A stretch of DNA of 64,000 nucleotides from a bacterium (GTDB lineage: Bacteria > Eisenbacteria > RBG-16-71-46 > CAIMUX01). The position numbers and the translations under genes are program-made. The notes under the pieces are model-generated. The model saw only the letters and a program-made list of their open reading frames with translations, had not been told where the DNA came from and made no database searches. The stretch covers positions 96,503 through 160,502 of the forward strand of contig JAUIHP010000017.1 in NCBI GenBank assembly GCA_030431975.1. Direction: 5' to 3'. This document shows positions 53,982 through 62,852 of this stretch, one piece after another (positions within the stretch are counted from its first letter, which is position 1; each line of letters starts with the position of its first letter).

Positions 53982-54902
53982 GTGAACGACCTGGAGCTAG
54001 ATGCTGAGGTTCGGCGGACCGCGTTCGAGTTCCTCGAGAATGCCACGGCTATGCACGGCGAGGTGCTTCCCTGGAAGTTGCTCACTCACGACTGTAGGTT
54101 CCAGGGCGAAAGAGTCTGTCTGATTGGTGCGAGCGGAATCTGGAAGCCGCGAATCTTGAGTTCGATGCCGATCAGCATCAGCACCGCTCCCCCAAAGTCG
54201 CATGGCCGGGTGCCGTATGACGACGGCATCGGAACCGACGGACGATTGCGATATCGCTATCGTGGCCAAGATCCGGAGCATCCCGACAATGTCGGCCTTC
54301 GCGAAGCGATGGTTCGAAGCACTCCGCTCATCTACTTCTTCGGGATCGAGAAGGGCCAGTACCTTGCGAGTTGGCCTGTCTTCGTCGTCGGAGACGACCC
54401 GGGGAACCTTACGTTTGAAGTGTCGATTGACGACAGGGTACTTGGCATGGACTTGTCTCTCGGGCTGGACGCGGGAGTGCAGGAAGCGAGGAGGCAGTAC
54501 GTCACGGCCCTGACCGCTCGCCGACTTCACCAGGCGGCGTTTCGGTCACGAGTCTTGCGGGCCTACCGGGAGCGTTGCGCGGTCTGTCGGCTGAAGCATG
54601 TAGAGCTTCTGGATGCGGCGCACATCCTGCCGGATTCGCACCCGAAAGGTGAGCCGGTCGTCCAGAATGGGTTGGCTCTTTGTAAGATCCATCACGCGGC
54701 CTTCGATCGTCACATTCTCGGGATTCGTCCGGATCTGAAGATCGAGATCCGACGGGACGTGCTGGAGGAGATCGATGGCCCGATGCTGAAGTACGGGCTG
54801 CAGGAGATGAACGGCGTGAAGCTGTTTCTGCCACGAAGTGAGGAGCAGAGGCCGGCGGGTGAGTTAGTGGCGGAACGATATGAGCAGTTCTTGGGCGCGT
54901 AG
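53982..54902 (+). CDS. HNH endonuclease with sulfur-binding-domain-like N-terminus (COG3440 type)
   Basis: 306 residues from GTG 53982; a gagg lies about 14 bases upstream. The N-terminal domain (about 30-165: GASGIWKPRILSSMPISIST, VPYDDGIGTDGRLRYRYRGQ, DNVGLREAMVRSTPLIYFFG, WPVFVVGDDP) follows the pattern of the sulfur-binding domains of short phosphorothioate-dependent nucleases (SprMcrA and EcoWI, both about 300 residues). The C-terminal HNH_2 nuclease (about 190-260) has CAVC, LLDAAHILPDS and NGLALCKIHHAAFDRHI with all catalytic residues. It is expected to cut DNA bearing phosphorothioates in a given context. The domain call rests on memory of family patterns. Confidence 0.78.
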   Translation: MNDLELDAEVRRTAFEFLENATAMHGEVLPWKLLTHDCRFQGERVCLIGASGIWKPRILSSMPISISTAPPKSHGRVPYDDGIGTDGRLRYRYRGQDPEHPDNVGLREAMVRSTPLIYFFGIEKGQYLASWPVFVVGDDPGNLTFEVSIDDRVLGMDLSLGLDAGVQEARRQYVTALTARRLHQAAFRSRVLRAYRERCAVCRLKHVELLDAAHILPDSHPKGEPVVQNGLALCKIHHAAFDRHILGIRPDLKIEIRRDVLEEIDGPMLKYGLQEMNGVKLFLPRSEEQRPAGELVAERYEQFLGA

Positions 54903-55004
54903 TCGTGAGGAGATCAAGGCTGGTCTTGACAGGCAAAGTAGAGATGCTTCGCTTGGTGCTGGATCTGTTGGAGGGCTCATCCCTAAGGATCACTCGATGA
55001 GAGG

Positions 55005-57041
55005 CTACAGAGGGACGATATCGAACCCGTCAATTGCGTAACCGTAGGACTCGATCTGAGAGAGAAGCTGCGCAGTTGGCCTAGACTGCGTATCCAGAAG
55101 CTGAAGCCACGCCAGCCGGTGGAGTTGATCGTCGAAGGCTGACTGTTCCTTGAACTTTGGAAATCCATCGCGCATGAATCTCGATTTCAAGAGGAGCGGA
55201 GTCGGGAGGAAGTCGCCGTCTGGGTCGTAGCGGAACACATCGACTTGCAGTCGCCGGAGATTGATCTTGGTCCTTCTGCGCAGGCTGGGAATTGGCAGCC
55301 CCACGAAGTCGTCGAACTCAAGCAGAGACACCTTGCCGGACGTAGTATGGATCTTTACGAGATCGATGTCGTCAATGTCGCCGTAGAGCTGGGTGGCGCA
55401 GCCCACGTAGACTTGAAGTAGTGGTGGAAGTTCGGAAAGAAGGGAACGGTGAAGCGTAAGCGAGTGGCCGGGCTCCATGAAGCCGCAGCCCAAACGGACA
55501 ACGGACTCCTCGCAAGCCTTGAGAATTCTCCCCGTGTCCGCAGCAGAATAGAGAATCCTCTTCGACTCTTCTGATACCGTGGAATACTTCCCAAAGAAGG
55601 ACTTGATGTCTCTCTGAAGGCTCTCCGGCATTGCTACATAGGGACGCCGCCTCCCGAAGCTCTCCATAGCGAAGTACACCAGTAGCTCGTTTCGTCGCCT
55701 TTCCTCGGCCAGCTCGAACTCGTCGTCATAGAAATCCTGGGCTGCCTCAAAGGCCTTCCGATGGGAACCCGCTACGGATCGCAAACGATCTGAGTGGTCG
55801 AACTCGGAGTTTCCAGGAACTCTGCCCAAGTGTAGGCAAAGATTCCAGAAGTCGTCAAAGAGCTCCGGGTTACGTTCCACCATCGACTTAGATGCTCGAG
55901 GCTTGGCTTCTGGGGCGACTCGACGGGTAAGTTGCTTCCACTCTTGACTGGCTCGCACCCGTTCCGACAGGAAGACTTGCTCTTCGAGCTCGTCTCGGAA
56001 AATGATGAAGATTCCCGGTGCAACAGCGATGGCACGTTCACTCAGAGCCTCTTCGAGGTATTTTCGGAGCTCTTCCTGGGCGAAGTATTTTTGGAAGGTG
56101 TTGCGGGCTGTGACCACGCCATCGCCATAGGCTGCAAATTTCTGTGTGGTCGCATCTCCGCCGATCATGGCGGCAACGACGAGTGCCTTCCTTGCCAGAG
56201 AAAACGCCGCTAGAAGTGCATCCGTACGCTCGCCGGTGTCTTCGATTACGTTGATCACGAAACCGAGATTCACAAAGTCTGCTGTGACTCGAGGTGTCTC
56301 TGGCCGGTAGACGGGATCCCAACCCGAGACGTCGATTCCGTGAGCTTCCAGTTCACGGATGTCGTCACCGCGCCCACAGCCGTAATCGAAAACGGAATGC
56401 CCGCCGTCCAGATATCCATGGCGGGCAAGAACTTGCATCGGGGCGGACAGCTTGTCGCGATTGATCGCGGTGAGGTGTCGTTGGATCTCCACCGAGTTGT
56501 TCTGTTTCGACGAAGGTTGTGCCTCTTCGGTCGATCGAAAACGACCGTCGACGAAGGTCAGCCCTTTTGAGGAGATCGCTCGAGCCCACTGTTCTTTGAA
56601 GCCGATCCGACGTGTGTTCTCGTACAAGCCGGCCGCCTCCGCTTGTGCCGTTATCTCAGCGAGCTGTTCTGCTGACGGATGGTCGGGCTTAAGGAGAAGC
56701 TCGCAGCGGTGTAGGATGGGCGGGTTCTTTGACTTTCGGTAACTCGCCGTTCGGCAAGTGTCTGACTCCAAGTCGACAGTATGTGATGCGGCGAGAGAGG
56801 GGAACGGGTCGTCGAAGAACTCAGGATAGTAAAGAAAAGTAATCCGATGGTTCTTGGTGGAGATCTTCAGGACGTTCCATGAATCGACAGAATCCTTATG
56901 GGCCTCTGCAGCCTTCGCGACCTGACCGAGCAGCTCAGCCGAAAGGCCATCGATTGCTGAGCGGTGGAGATACACGGCATCTGGGAGCCTCTTACCGAGG
57001 CGGACTTTCCTTGCCTGGGCCTGAAACTCTCGGAAGTCCAT
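55005..57041 (-). CDS. DNA phosphorothioation-associated putative methyltransferase
   Basis: 678 residues from ATG 57041 (aaaggga just before); an ATG at 57077 is less likely. Residues about 225-340 form a class I methyltransferase with VFDYGCGRGDDIRELEAHGI (motif I) and GWDPVYRPE (acidic loop). The N-terminal part (LPDAVYLHRSAIDGL) and the long C-terminal helical region (RRNELLVYFAMESFGRRRPY) match the large methyltransferase family linked with dnd/ssp clusters (TIGR04096-like). The target, DNA or protein, is not known. Divergent from the ssp operon over a shared promoter region. Confidence 0.82.
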   Translation of the reverse strand: MDFREFQAQARKVRLGKRLPDAVYLHRSAIDGLSAELLGQVAKAAEAHKDSVDSWNVLKISTKNHRITFLYYPEFFDDPFPSLAASHTVDLESDTCRTASYRKSKNPPILHRCELLLKPDHPSAEQLAEITAQAEAAGLYENTRRIGFKEQWARAISSKGLTFVDGRFRSTEEAQPSSKQNNSVEIQRHLTAINRDKLSAPMQVLARHGYLDGGHSVFDYGCGRGDDIRELEAHGIDVSGWDPVYRPETPRVTADFVNLGFVINVIEDTGERTDALLAAFSLARKALVVAAMIGGDATTQKFAAYGDGVVTARNTFQKYFAQEELRKYLEEALSERAIAVAPGIFIIFRDELEEQVFLSERVRASQEWKQLTRRVAPEAKPRASKSMVERNPELFDDFWNLCLHLGRVPGNSEFDHSDRLRSVAGSHRKAFEAAQDFYDDEFELAEERRRNELLVYFAMESFGRRRPYVAMPESLQRDIKSFFGKYSTVSEESKRILYSAADTGRILKACEESVVRLGCGFMEPGHSLTLHRSLLSELPPLLQVYVGCATQLYGDIDDIDLVKIHTTSGKVSLLEFDDFVGLPIPSLRRRTKINLRRLQVDVFRYDPDGDFLPTPLLLKSRFMRDGFPKFKEQSAFDDQLHRLAWLQLLDTQSRPTAQLLSQIESYGYAIDGFDIVPL

Positions 57042-57200
57042 GTCCCTTTCCGTCGGTTGAAGCTTGGCGCAAATCATGGGCGAAGTGTTGGTCCCGCCGC
57101 AACGACGACATCCAGTTCCGTTGGCTGTTCAGATAGTGAGGCAAGTTACATGCGCAAATGGATGTATCCTAGCTATTTAGGAGCTTCCATCACTATTTGG

Positions 57201-57228
57201 TTGCAATGCCGCATGTCGAGAGTAGTGT
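57201..57228 (+). promoter_or_regulatory. Candidate promoter of the ssp operon
   Basis: TTGCAA (57201-57206), a 16-base spacer and TAGTGT (57223-57228). The -10 box overlaps the first bases of the palindrome at 57226-57252, so binding there would block transcription. Confidence 0.5.
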
Positions 57229-57252
57229 TGCGTAACGTTACGTTACGCAACA
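57226..57252 (+). promoter_or_regulatory. 27-bp perfect palindrome, probable operator of the HTH-desulfurase
   Basis: Arms tgttgcgtaacg and cgttacgcaaca (12 bases each, perfect) around tta. Internally the motif cgttacg/cgtaacg recurs, giving overlapping half-sites. It lies 39 bases before the start codon of a protein carrying its own helix-turn-helix and between two divergent genes. Confidence 0.8.
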
Positions 57253-57291
57253 TACCATCCCCGTTCCGCACACGGAAACGAGGCTGCTCAC

Positions 57292-58674
57292 TTGGCTATT
57301 CAACTCAATGGTAGCGAATATCTTACGGCCAACGAGGTCGCTTCCCTCGTAGGGGTTTCCAGGCAGACGCTCTGGAGGTGGCAGCAGGAAGGCGGGGCGC
57401 CAAAGGGCTTGCGCTATCGCGGGAAGCACCTTCTTTTCTCCCAAGAGGAAGTTGGACTGTTTCGTGCACGGGCTGAAAGGGTGACGCCGAAAGATGGCAA
57501 CTCCGCTCGAGAGATCTACCTCGACAACAACTCATCGACCCGCCCGACGGCTGAGGTGCGCGAAGCTGTAAGTCGAGCGATGCACGAGCAGTTTGGGAAC
57601 CCGTCGAGCGCACATAGAAGAGGTCGGATTGCTAGGGATCGGCTTGAGGAGGCCCGTGAGGCTGTTGCGCAGCTTTGTGGAGCAGGAGCGGAGTCGACGA
57701 CATTCACAAGCGGCGGGAGTGAGGCAAACAGTGCCGTAGTCCTGAGCCCTCTCATGGGCATGAACCCGAAGATCTCCCGGGTCGTGACAACCCAGATCGA
57801 GCACTCTTCCGTCCTTGCTTGCTGCAGGGTTCTCGAGCGTGCCGGAGTTGAGGTTGTATTTGTTCCTGTAGGTCAGGGCGGCATTGTTCGTATGGATCGG
57901 CTGCAAGAAATCGAACTCGATGATGAGACGCTGGTGACAATTCACTGGGTGAACAACGAAACGGGGACAATTCAGCCCATCGAAGAGATAGGGCGCCTGT
58001 GCCGAACTCGCGGCTCGCTGTTTCATACTGATGGTGCGCAAGCTGTCGGCAAGATTCCCGTTGAAATGAAGAGGCTGCCGGTCGACTACTTGACTCTGAC
58101 GGCTCACAAGTTTCACGGTCCCCAAGGCGTTGGAGCCGTCGTGTCGAACGGCCCTCGGCCGCTTGCTCGGCTGATCATGAGTGGCGACCAGGAGTTCGGC
58201 CGACGCGGCGGGACCGAGAATCTGCCCGGAATTTGTGGGCTAGGTGTTGCGGCCCGAAACCGCTTCGCCGGACTGCGACAGGCCATATCTCACTGTCGGA
58301 GTCAGCGAGACTTCATCGAGAAAAAACTACTAGAGTTGCATCCAGGCTCTTTCGTCAACGGCGACAAGCAAAACAGAGTCAGCAACACGACTAACATCTG
58401 CTTCCACGGAGTTGATGGCCAAGCCTTGATGGCGAGTCTTGACGCAAAGGGTATCTGCGTTTCCCAGTCTTCCGCGTGCACGAACATGAGACCTGAACCG
58501 TCGCACGTTCTTACTGCGCTTGGTCTGGATGAAGACGACGCATACGCGAGTATTCGTGTCAGTGTCTCTGAAGATACGGATGTCGAGGATGTCGTCGCGG
58601 CGGTGGATGCGTTCGAAGCTTCTCTCGGCTCTTTGGGAGTTCTTGACCGGCTGGGTGCGGGGAGGGATGTATGA
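57292..58674 (+). CDS. sspA: Cysteine desulfurase of the phosphorothioation system fused to an N-terminal excisionase/MerR-type HTH
   Basis: 460 residues from TTG 57292. Residues 8-60 (YLTANEVASLVGVSRQTLWR W, then RYRGKHLLFSQEEVGLF) are a compact HTH_17 domain, absent from normal DndA/SspA enzymes of about 380-390 residues. The desulfurase begins near residue 75 (EIYLDNNSSTRPTAEV) and is complete: HSSVLACCRVLERAGVEV, HTDGAQAVGK, PLP Lys273 in LTAHKFHGPQG, RRGGTEN, and active Cys396 in SQSSACTNMRPEPSHVL. It supplies sulfur for DNA phosphorothioation. The palindrome upstream suggests the protein also represses its own operon. Its stop overlaps sspB (ATGA). Confidence 0.88.
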   Translation: MAIQLNGSEYLTANEVASLVGVSRQTLWRWQQEGGAPKGLRYRGKHLLFSQEEVGLFRARAERVTPKDGNSAREIYLDNNSSTRPTAEVREAVSRAMHEQFGNPSSAHRRGRIARDRLEEAREAVAQLCGAGAESTTFTSGGSEANSAVVLSPLMGMNPKISRVVTTQIEHSSVLACCRVLERAGVEVVFVPVGQGGIVRMDRLQEIELDDETLVTIHWVNNETGTIQPIEEIGRLCRTRGSLFHTDGAQAVGKIPVEMKRLPVDYLTLTAHKFHGPQGVGAVVSNGPRPLARLIMSGDQEFGRRGGTENLPGICGLGVAARNRFAGLRQAISHCRSQRDFIEKKLLELHPGSFVNGDKQNRVSNTTNICFHGVDGQALMASLDAKGICVSQSSACTNMRPEPSHVLTALGLDEDDAYASIRVSVSEDTDVEDVVAAVDAFEASLGSLGVLDRLGAGRDV

Positions 58675-59564
58675 GATTTGGAGGACACGAGACGTTCCAC
58701 GTCCGCGAGGGTTGGTTTGCGAAAGCCCTCCAACTTCTTCCGGAACAAGTGCACCTACTGCAACACGAGAATTGTGAAGATTGTCTCGGAGTCGGGCGCA
58801 ACATGGCCAAGTCCATCAAGCATTGGATCGTCGCTTGCGGACTGGCTGAGGCGAGGGGAGTGAGGAAGGCGGCGGACTTTGTTCTCACTCCAATGGGCTC
58901 GGCCGTGAAGGAGGCCGATCCTCACTTCACCGACATCTGTACTTGGTGGGCGCTGCACCTGAACCTCATCAACAACAAGAAGGACGCCTATTCCTGGTGG
59001 TGGTTCTTCAATGAGTTTGCGATTCGGCGTTTCGAGCGCGGAGTCTGCGTCGAGACTCTCAGGCGGTATGTTCACCTCAATGAGAGTAGGGTCCCATCAC
59101 AGAGGACTCTGGATCGTGACGTCGGTTGTCTATTGAGTACGTACTCGCGAAGACTGCCGCCGCTTCATCTTGACCCAGAAGACGGAGCAGAGTCGCCATT
59201 TCAGGAGCTTGGGCTCCTGACTCACTTCGCAGGATCTGGAAACTATGGGCTCAACTATGGCCGCAGCCACATCCCCTTCGAAATCTTCGGGTACGCGGTG
59301 GCGCGATCCACGATGGGAGAAGAGGCGACAGGCGATGTCGTGGACCAGTCATTCACCCACATGCTCGAGAGGCCAGGAGCACCAGCACGGGCGTTCCTTC
59401 TCGAGCCCGAAGAGCTTCTGTCGATGCTGCAAGACTATGAGAACGATCCACGTTCTCAGCTTCACGTTCGCGGGCACGCGGGTGAGCGAAGGGTGACCAT
59501 GCCAAACAGAAAGCCGGAAGAATGGCTACAGCTCTACTACGAGACAGCGACGGAGAGCGTATGA
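58671..59564 (+). CDS. sspB: DUF4007 protein, SspB-like
   Basis: 297 residues. The beginning MRFGGHETFHVREGWFAKAL is the DUF4007 signature. Helical regions follow (DICTWWALHLNLINNKKDAY, FERGVCVETLRRYVHL, TLDRDVGCLLSTY). In SspABCD systems this position is held by SspB, described as a nicking enzyme needed for single-strand phosphorothioation. It overlaps the desulfurase gene and the ATPase gene by 4 bases each, a tightly coupled operon. Naming rests on family and gene order. Confidence 0.8.
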   Translation: MRFGGHETFHVREGWFAKALQLLPEQVHLLQHENCEDCLGVGRNMAKSIKHWIVACGLAEARGVRKAADFVLTPMGSAVKEADPHFTDICTWWALHLNLINNKKDAYSWWWFFNEFAIRRFERGVCVETLRRYVHLNESRVPSQRTLDRDVGCLLSTYSRRLPPLHLDPEDGAESPFQELGLLTHFAGSGNYGLNYGRSHIPFEIFGYAVARSTMGEEATGDVVDQSFTHMLERPGAPARAFLLEPEELLSMLQDYENDPRSQLHVRGHAGERRVTMPNRKPEEWLQLYYETATESV

Positions 59565-62500
59565 ACGGTAGAAAAGCTGCCACAAAGATCGCGCTCTCAT
59601 CTTTCTTGCGATCCATCAATGTTCAGTTCGATGCCGACGCAGCAGAGCGCATCGCCCATTACCAGCCTACTGCAAAGTCAGTTCGCACTCTTTCTGCGCT
59701 GATCGAGGGATCTTCCGCGAACACTGCGACAATGGTGACCGCGCCATACGGCACTGGGAAGTCTCTTCTGGCTGCGTACCTTCTTCACACCGTAGAGAAC
59801 CGACGCGAGTCGCGAGTCGTCCTCAAAGAAGTTGTCGGCCGAATGCGGAAGATCGACTTTGGACTCGCGAGCAGCTTGGAGACTCGGCTGAAGAGAGGCG
59901 ACTCCGGACTGGTCCTAGCGATTCACGGGGCCCAGGAGTCTCTTGGGAATGCCCTTCGGGATGCAGCAGTTTCGTCATTGCGCCGTTTGGGTGTCAAGAA
60001 GGGCGTACGCTCTCTCGCCCACGGGCGTAGCCAGGACGATGCCACAGCCTGTCTGAAACGGATCCAAGATGTCGCCGACCAAAACAGCTTGGATAGGGTC
60101 GTGATTCTGTGGGACGAGTTCGGTCGTCACCTTGAAACTCTGATTGCTGCCGGACGATCCGCAGAGCTTCACGAGATCCAAGTTCTTGCGGAGCTCTGCC
60201 CCAGATCCGCAGGAGCCCCGACCAACCTGACTCTCTTTCTGCACAAGAGTGTTCTTAGCTACGCATCCGCGCTTCCAGACGGTGTCCGAAGAGAGTGGGC
60301 GAAGATCGAAGGCCGCTTCAATCGACTCGACTACGTGGATGACAGTGTCGAGCTGCTAGAGCTGGTGGCGGGTCTGATGGCAGGGTCGAGAAGATCTTCA
60401 GGGCCAAGGGGATCTTCAGATTCTAGGGAGAAGAAGTGGAAAGAACAGCTCGTCGGGGCGCTGAGCACCGCCGGGGTTGTGCGCGAAGTTGACAAGGAAC
60501 GTCTCATCGAGATATTCGACCGCGCCGCTCCCATGGAGCCCGTTGCGTTGTTCGTCCTTCCACGACTTACGACCAGAATTGCCCAGAATGAGCGGACCAT
60601 TTTCGAGTTTGTTCAGTCATACAGAGATGCACCACAGATCGGGCCAATGCAGGTCTTTGAGTACTTCGAGCCAGCAATGCGAACGGACCTTGCTCCGGGC
60701 GGGAGCCACCGAATGTGGCTCGAGACGAAGAGCTCACTGGCCAAGGCGGAAAACGACGCCGAGAGCCATTGTATCGTGACGATTGCCCTCTTGACGCTTG
60801 CGACTGCGGGAAGTTCTACCAAGGTTACCCGTGCTTTTGCGGAAGTTGCCTGCGCTGGGTCTATCTCGAAGGCGAGAGCAAAGAGCGCGATCCAAGACCT
60901 CATCAAGCGGAAGATATGCCTTCATCGACGACACAGTGGAGAGCTATCTCTATGGCACGGCTCGGATGTCGACCTTCGGAAAAAGCTAATGGCTCTGACG
61001 GGAACACTTCGCTCCACGTTCGATCTCGCGCGATTTCTTGGAGAGAATAGCCCGCCCCCGACGTGGCGGCCGATCGAGTTCAACGACAAGTATCGGATGC
61101 GACGCTACTTCCTATCCGTGTACGAGGGGGTCGATTCGAGTCAGACGAACCTTGAGATCGATGGGCCATCCATTCCGGCGGGCGCGGACGGCCTTGTGAC
61201 ATACGTGATGTGCATGGATGATGATGAACTCGAGAAGGCAAGAAGCCGCGCGTTGGATGACATCCATAGGCGTCGCATCTGGGTCATTCCATCGGCGGGT
61301 GTTCCAATCGCGGAGAGGTCCCTAGAGGTCTTTGCTTTGATGGAGATGCAGCGGGACCCAGATCTGCTTTCATCCGATCCGTTGGTCGGACAGGAACTCA
61401 GGCACATGGAGGATGATGCTCGAGCTCACCTGACAGACCTCTTGGATCGGATCACAACCCCGGGCAAGGATGCTACCTGGATCCATCAGCGATCGAGTCG
61501 GGCGTTTAGCTCACCGAGAGAGTTTCGGACCTATCTGTCGGGTGTTTGCGAGGACGTGTTTTCCGACACCCCCATTATTGATAGCGAGGTCATCAACCGG
61601 AACAAACCCGCTGCGGTTGTTGTCAATGCGCGCAAGAAGCTCTTGGCGAGGGTCCTCGAGGGAGTGGGGCAGCCGAGACTGGGCTTTGACAATCCCGACA
61701 TCCAGTACGAGATGAGTGCGATTGTCACCACCATGTATCGGGCCACCTTTGAGCGAACAGGGCTGTATGCTGTGCGTGAGGGGAGTTGGTGTTTCGCCGC
61801 TCCGTCCGGAAAGGACAACCCAGGCCTGAGGAAGGTTTGGGAGCGCATCATGGACTTCCTCCAGGAATCCAGCAGTCGCCGGTCTGCCGTCCAAATCGTC
61901 GAGGAACTGCGATTACCTCCCTACGGCGTGCGCCCGGGTGTGCTTCCTCTCCTCATCGGGGCAGCATATGTAGCATACGGAAAAGCGGTCTTGTATTGCG
62001 ATGGGCAGTATGTTGCGGACGTTCGGCCAAGCCAAATCGAAGACCTTTGCGCTCGTCCAGACCGCTACGAGGTCGCCAGCTACGAGATGACAAGGAGCGA
62101 GGAGGATTGGATTCGAACACTCGGAGAGCTTCTGCACGGGGCCGGAGGGCAATCAGGCGCATTCCCTCGGTGCGTCGAAGCACTCGAGCGATGGAAGGCG
62201 AGCCTAGGAAAATCAGGAATGAGGAGCACTAGGCTGTCCGACGACGCTCAGAGACTCCGGAGTCTTCTTCTTCGCGAGTCGGACCCCATTGTCTTGTTTC
62301 GAGACAGCTTGCCGAAGTTTCTTGGGCGGCGCGGCTCCGACAAGCGAGCCAAGCTCATGGGGAAGCTGTTGGCGGAGATCAACGAGATTCCGTCCGCATA
62401 TCTCAAGGAAGCGGGGGAAGCGATACTGTCCACCATCGGCATCAACGGGACACGAAAGATCGGCGATGCCATGGAGGAGTGGGCGTCCTGCTTCCCCAAG

Positions 62501-62836
62501 GAGTTCGTCGACACGCTTCAGGATCCTCGCGGCTTGAGTCTACTCAGTGTCGCTCATCGAGAGTTCGCAACGGACGATGCTTTGGTTAACTCGCTGGCCA
62601 CCGTCGTTCACAAGAGTGTCGGCTCTTGGACGGATTCAGACGTGTCGACATTCCGTCACGAACTCCAGACGATGGTGTCCAATCTAGAGAATCAGCTTGT
62701 CAACGAGGCGAGCCACTTGTCGGGCGGAAGTGCACCGATCCTGGAGAAGCGCCTCCGCAGATTGGTCGATCAGTACCGTGACGCGGTGGGGCCCGAGCGG
62801 ACGAAGGAACAACTGGACCAGATATTCGCGAACTGA
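59561..62836 (+). CDS. sspC: Large P-loop ATPase, SspC-like
   Basis: 1,091 residues from ATG 59561, which overlaps the sspB stop. Walker A is APYGTGKS at residues 61-68 and Walker B VVILWDEFGRHLE at about 180-192 with Asp185-Glu186. The rest is mostly helical, with a winged-helix-like part (about 420-470) and a C-terminal charged coiled region. It resembles the large ATPases of BREX and Ssp systems; in Ssp the ATPase SspC acts with SspB and SspD in sulfur insertion. Gene order desulfurase-DUF4007-ATPase-PAPS reductase supports SspC. Confidence 0.8.
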   Translation: MNGRKAATKIALSSFLRSINVQFDADAAERIAHYQPTAKSVRTLSALIEGSSANTATMVTAPYGTGKSLLAAYLLHTVENRRESRVVLKEVVGRMRKIDFGLASSLETRLKRGDSGLVLAIHGAQESLGNALRDAAVSSLRRLGVKKGVRSLAHGRSQDDATACLKRIQDVADQNSLDRVVILWDEFGRHLETLIAAGRSAELHEIQVLAELCPRSAGAPTNLTLFLHKSVLSYASALPDGVRREWAKIEGRFNRLDYVDDSVELLELVAGLMAGSRRSSGPRGSSDSREKKWKEQLVGALSTAGVVREVDKERLIEIFDRAAPMEPVALFVLPRLTTRIAQNERTIFEFVQSYRDAPQIGPMQVFEYFEPAMRTDLAPGGSHRMWLETKSSLAKAENDAESHCIVTIALLTLATAGSSTKVTRAFAEVACAGSISKARAKSAIQDLIKRKICLHRRHSGELSLWHGSDVDLRKKLMALTGTLRSTFDLARFLGENSPPPTWRPIEFNDKYRMRRYFLSVYEGVDSSQTNLEIDGPSIPAGADGLVTYVMCMDDDELEKARSRALDDIHRRRIWVIPSAGVPIAERSLEVFALMEMQRDPDLLSSDPLVGQELRHMEDDARAHLTDLLDRITTPGKDATWIHQRSSRAFSSPREFRTYLSGVCEDVFSDTPIIDSEVINRNKPAAVVVNARKKLLARVLEGVGQPRLGFDNPDIQYEMSAIVTTMYRATFERTGLYAVREGSWCFAAPSGKDNPGLRKVWERIMDFLQESSSRRSAVQIVEELRLPPYGVRPGVLPLLIGAAYVAYGKAVLYCDGQYVADVRPSQIEDLCARPDRYEVASYEMTRSEEDWIRTLGELLHGAGGQSGAFPRCVEALERWKASLGKSGMRSTRLSDDAQRLRSLLLRESDPIVLFRDSLPKFLGRRGSDKRAKLMGKLLAEINEIPSAYLKEAGEAILSTIGINGTRKIGDAMEEWASCFPKEFVDTLQDPRGLSLLSVAHREFATDDALVNSLATVVHKSVGSWTDSDVSTFRHELQTMVSNLENQLVNEASHLSGGSAPILEKRLRRLVDQYRDAVGPERTKEQLDQIFAN

Positions 62837-62852
62837 TGCGATTGGAGGATGA

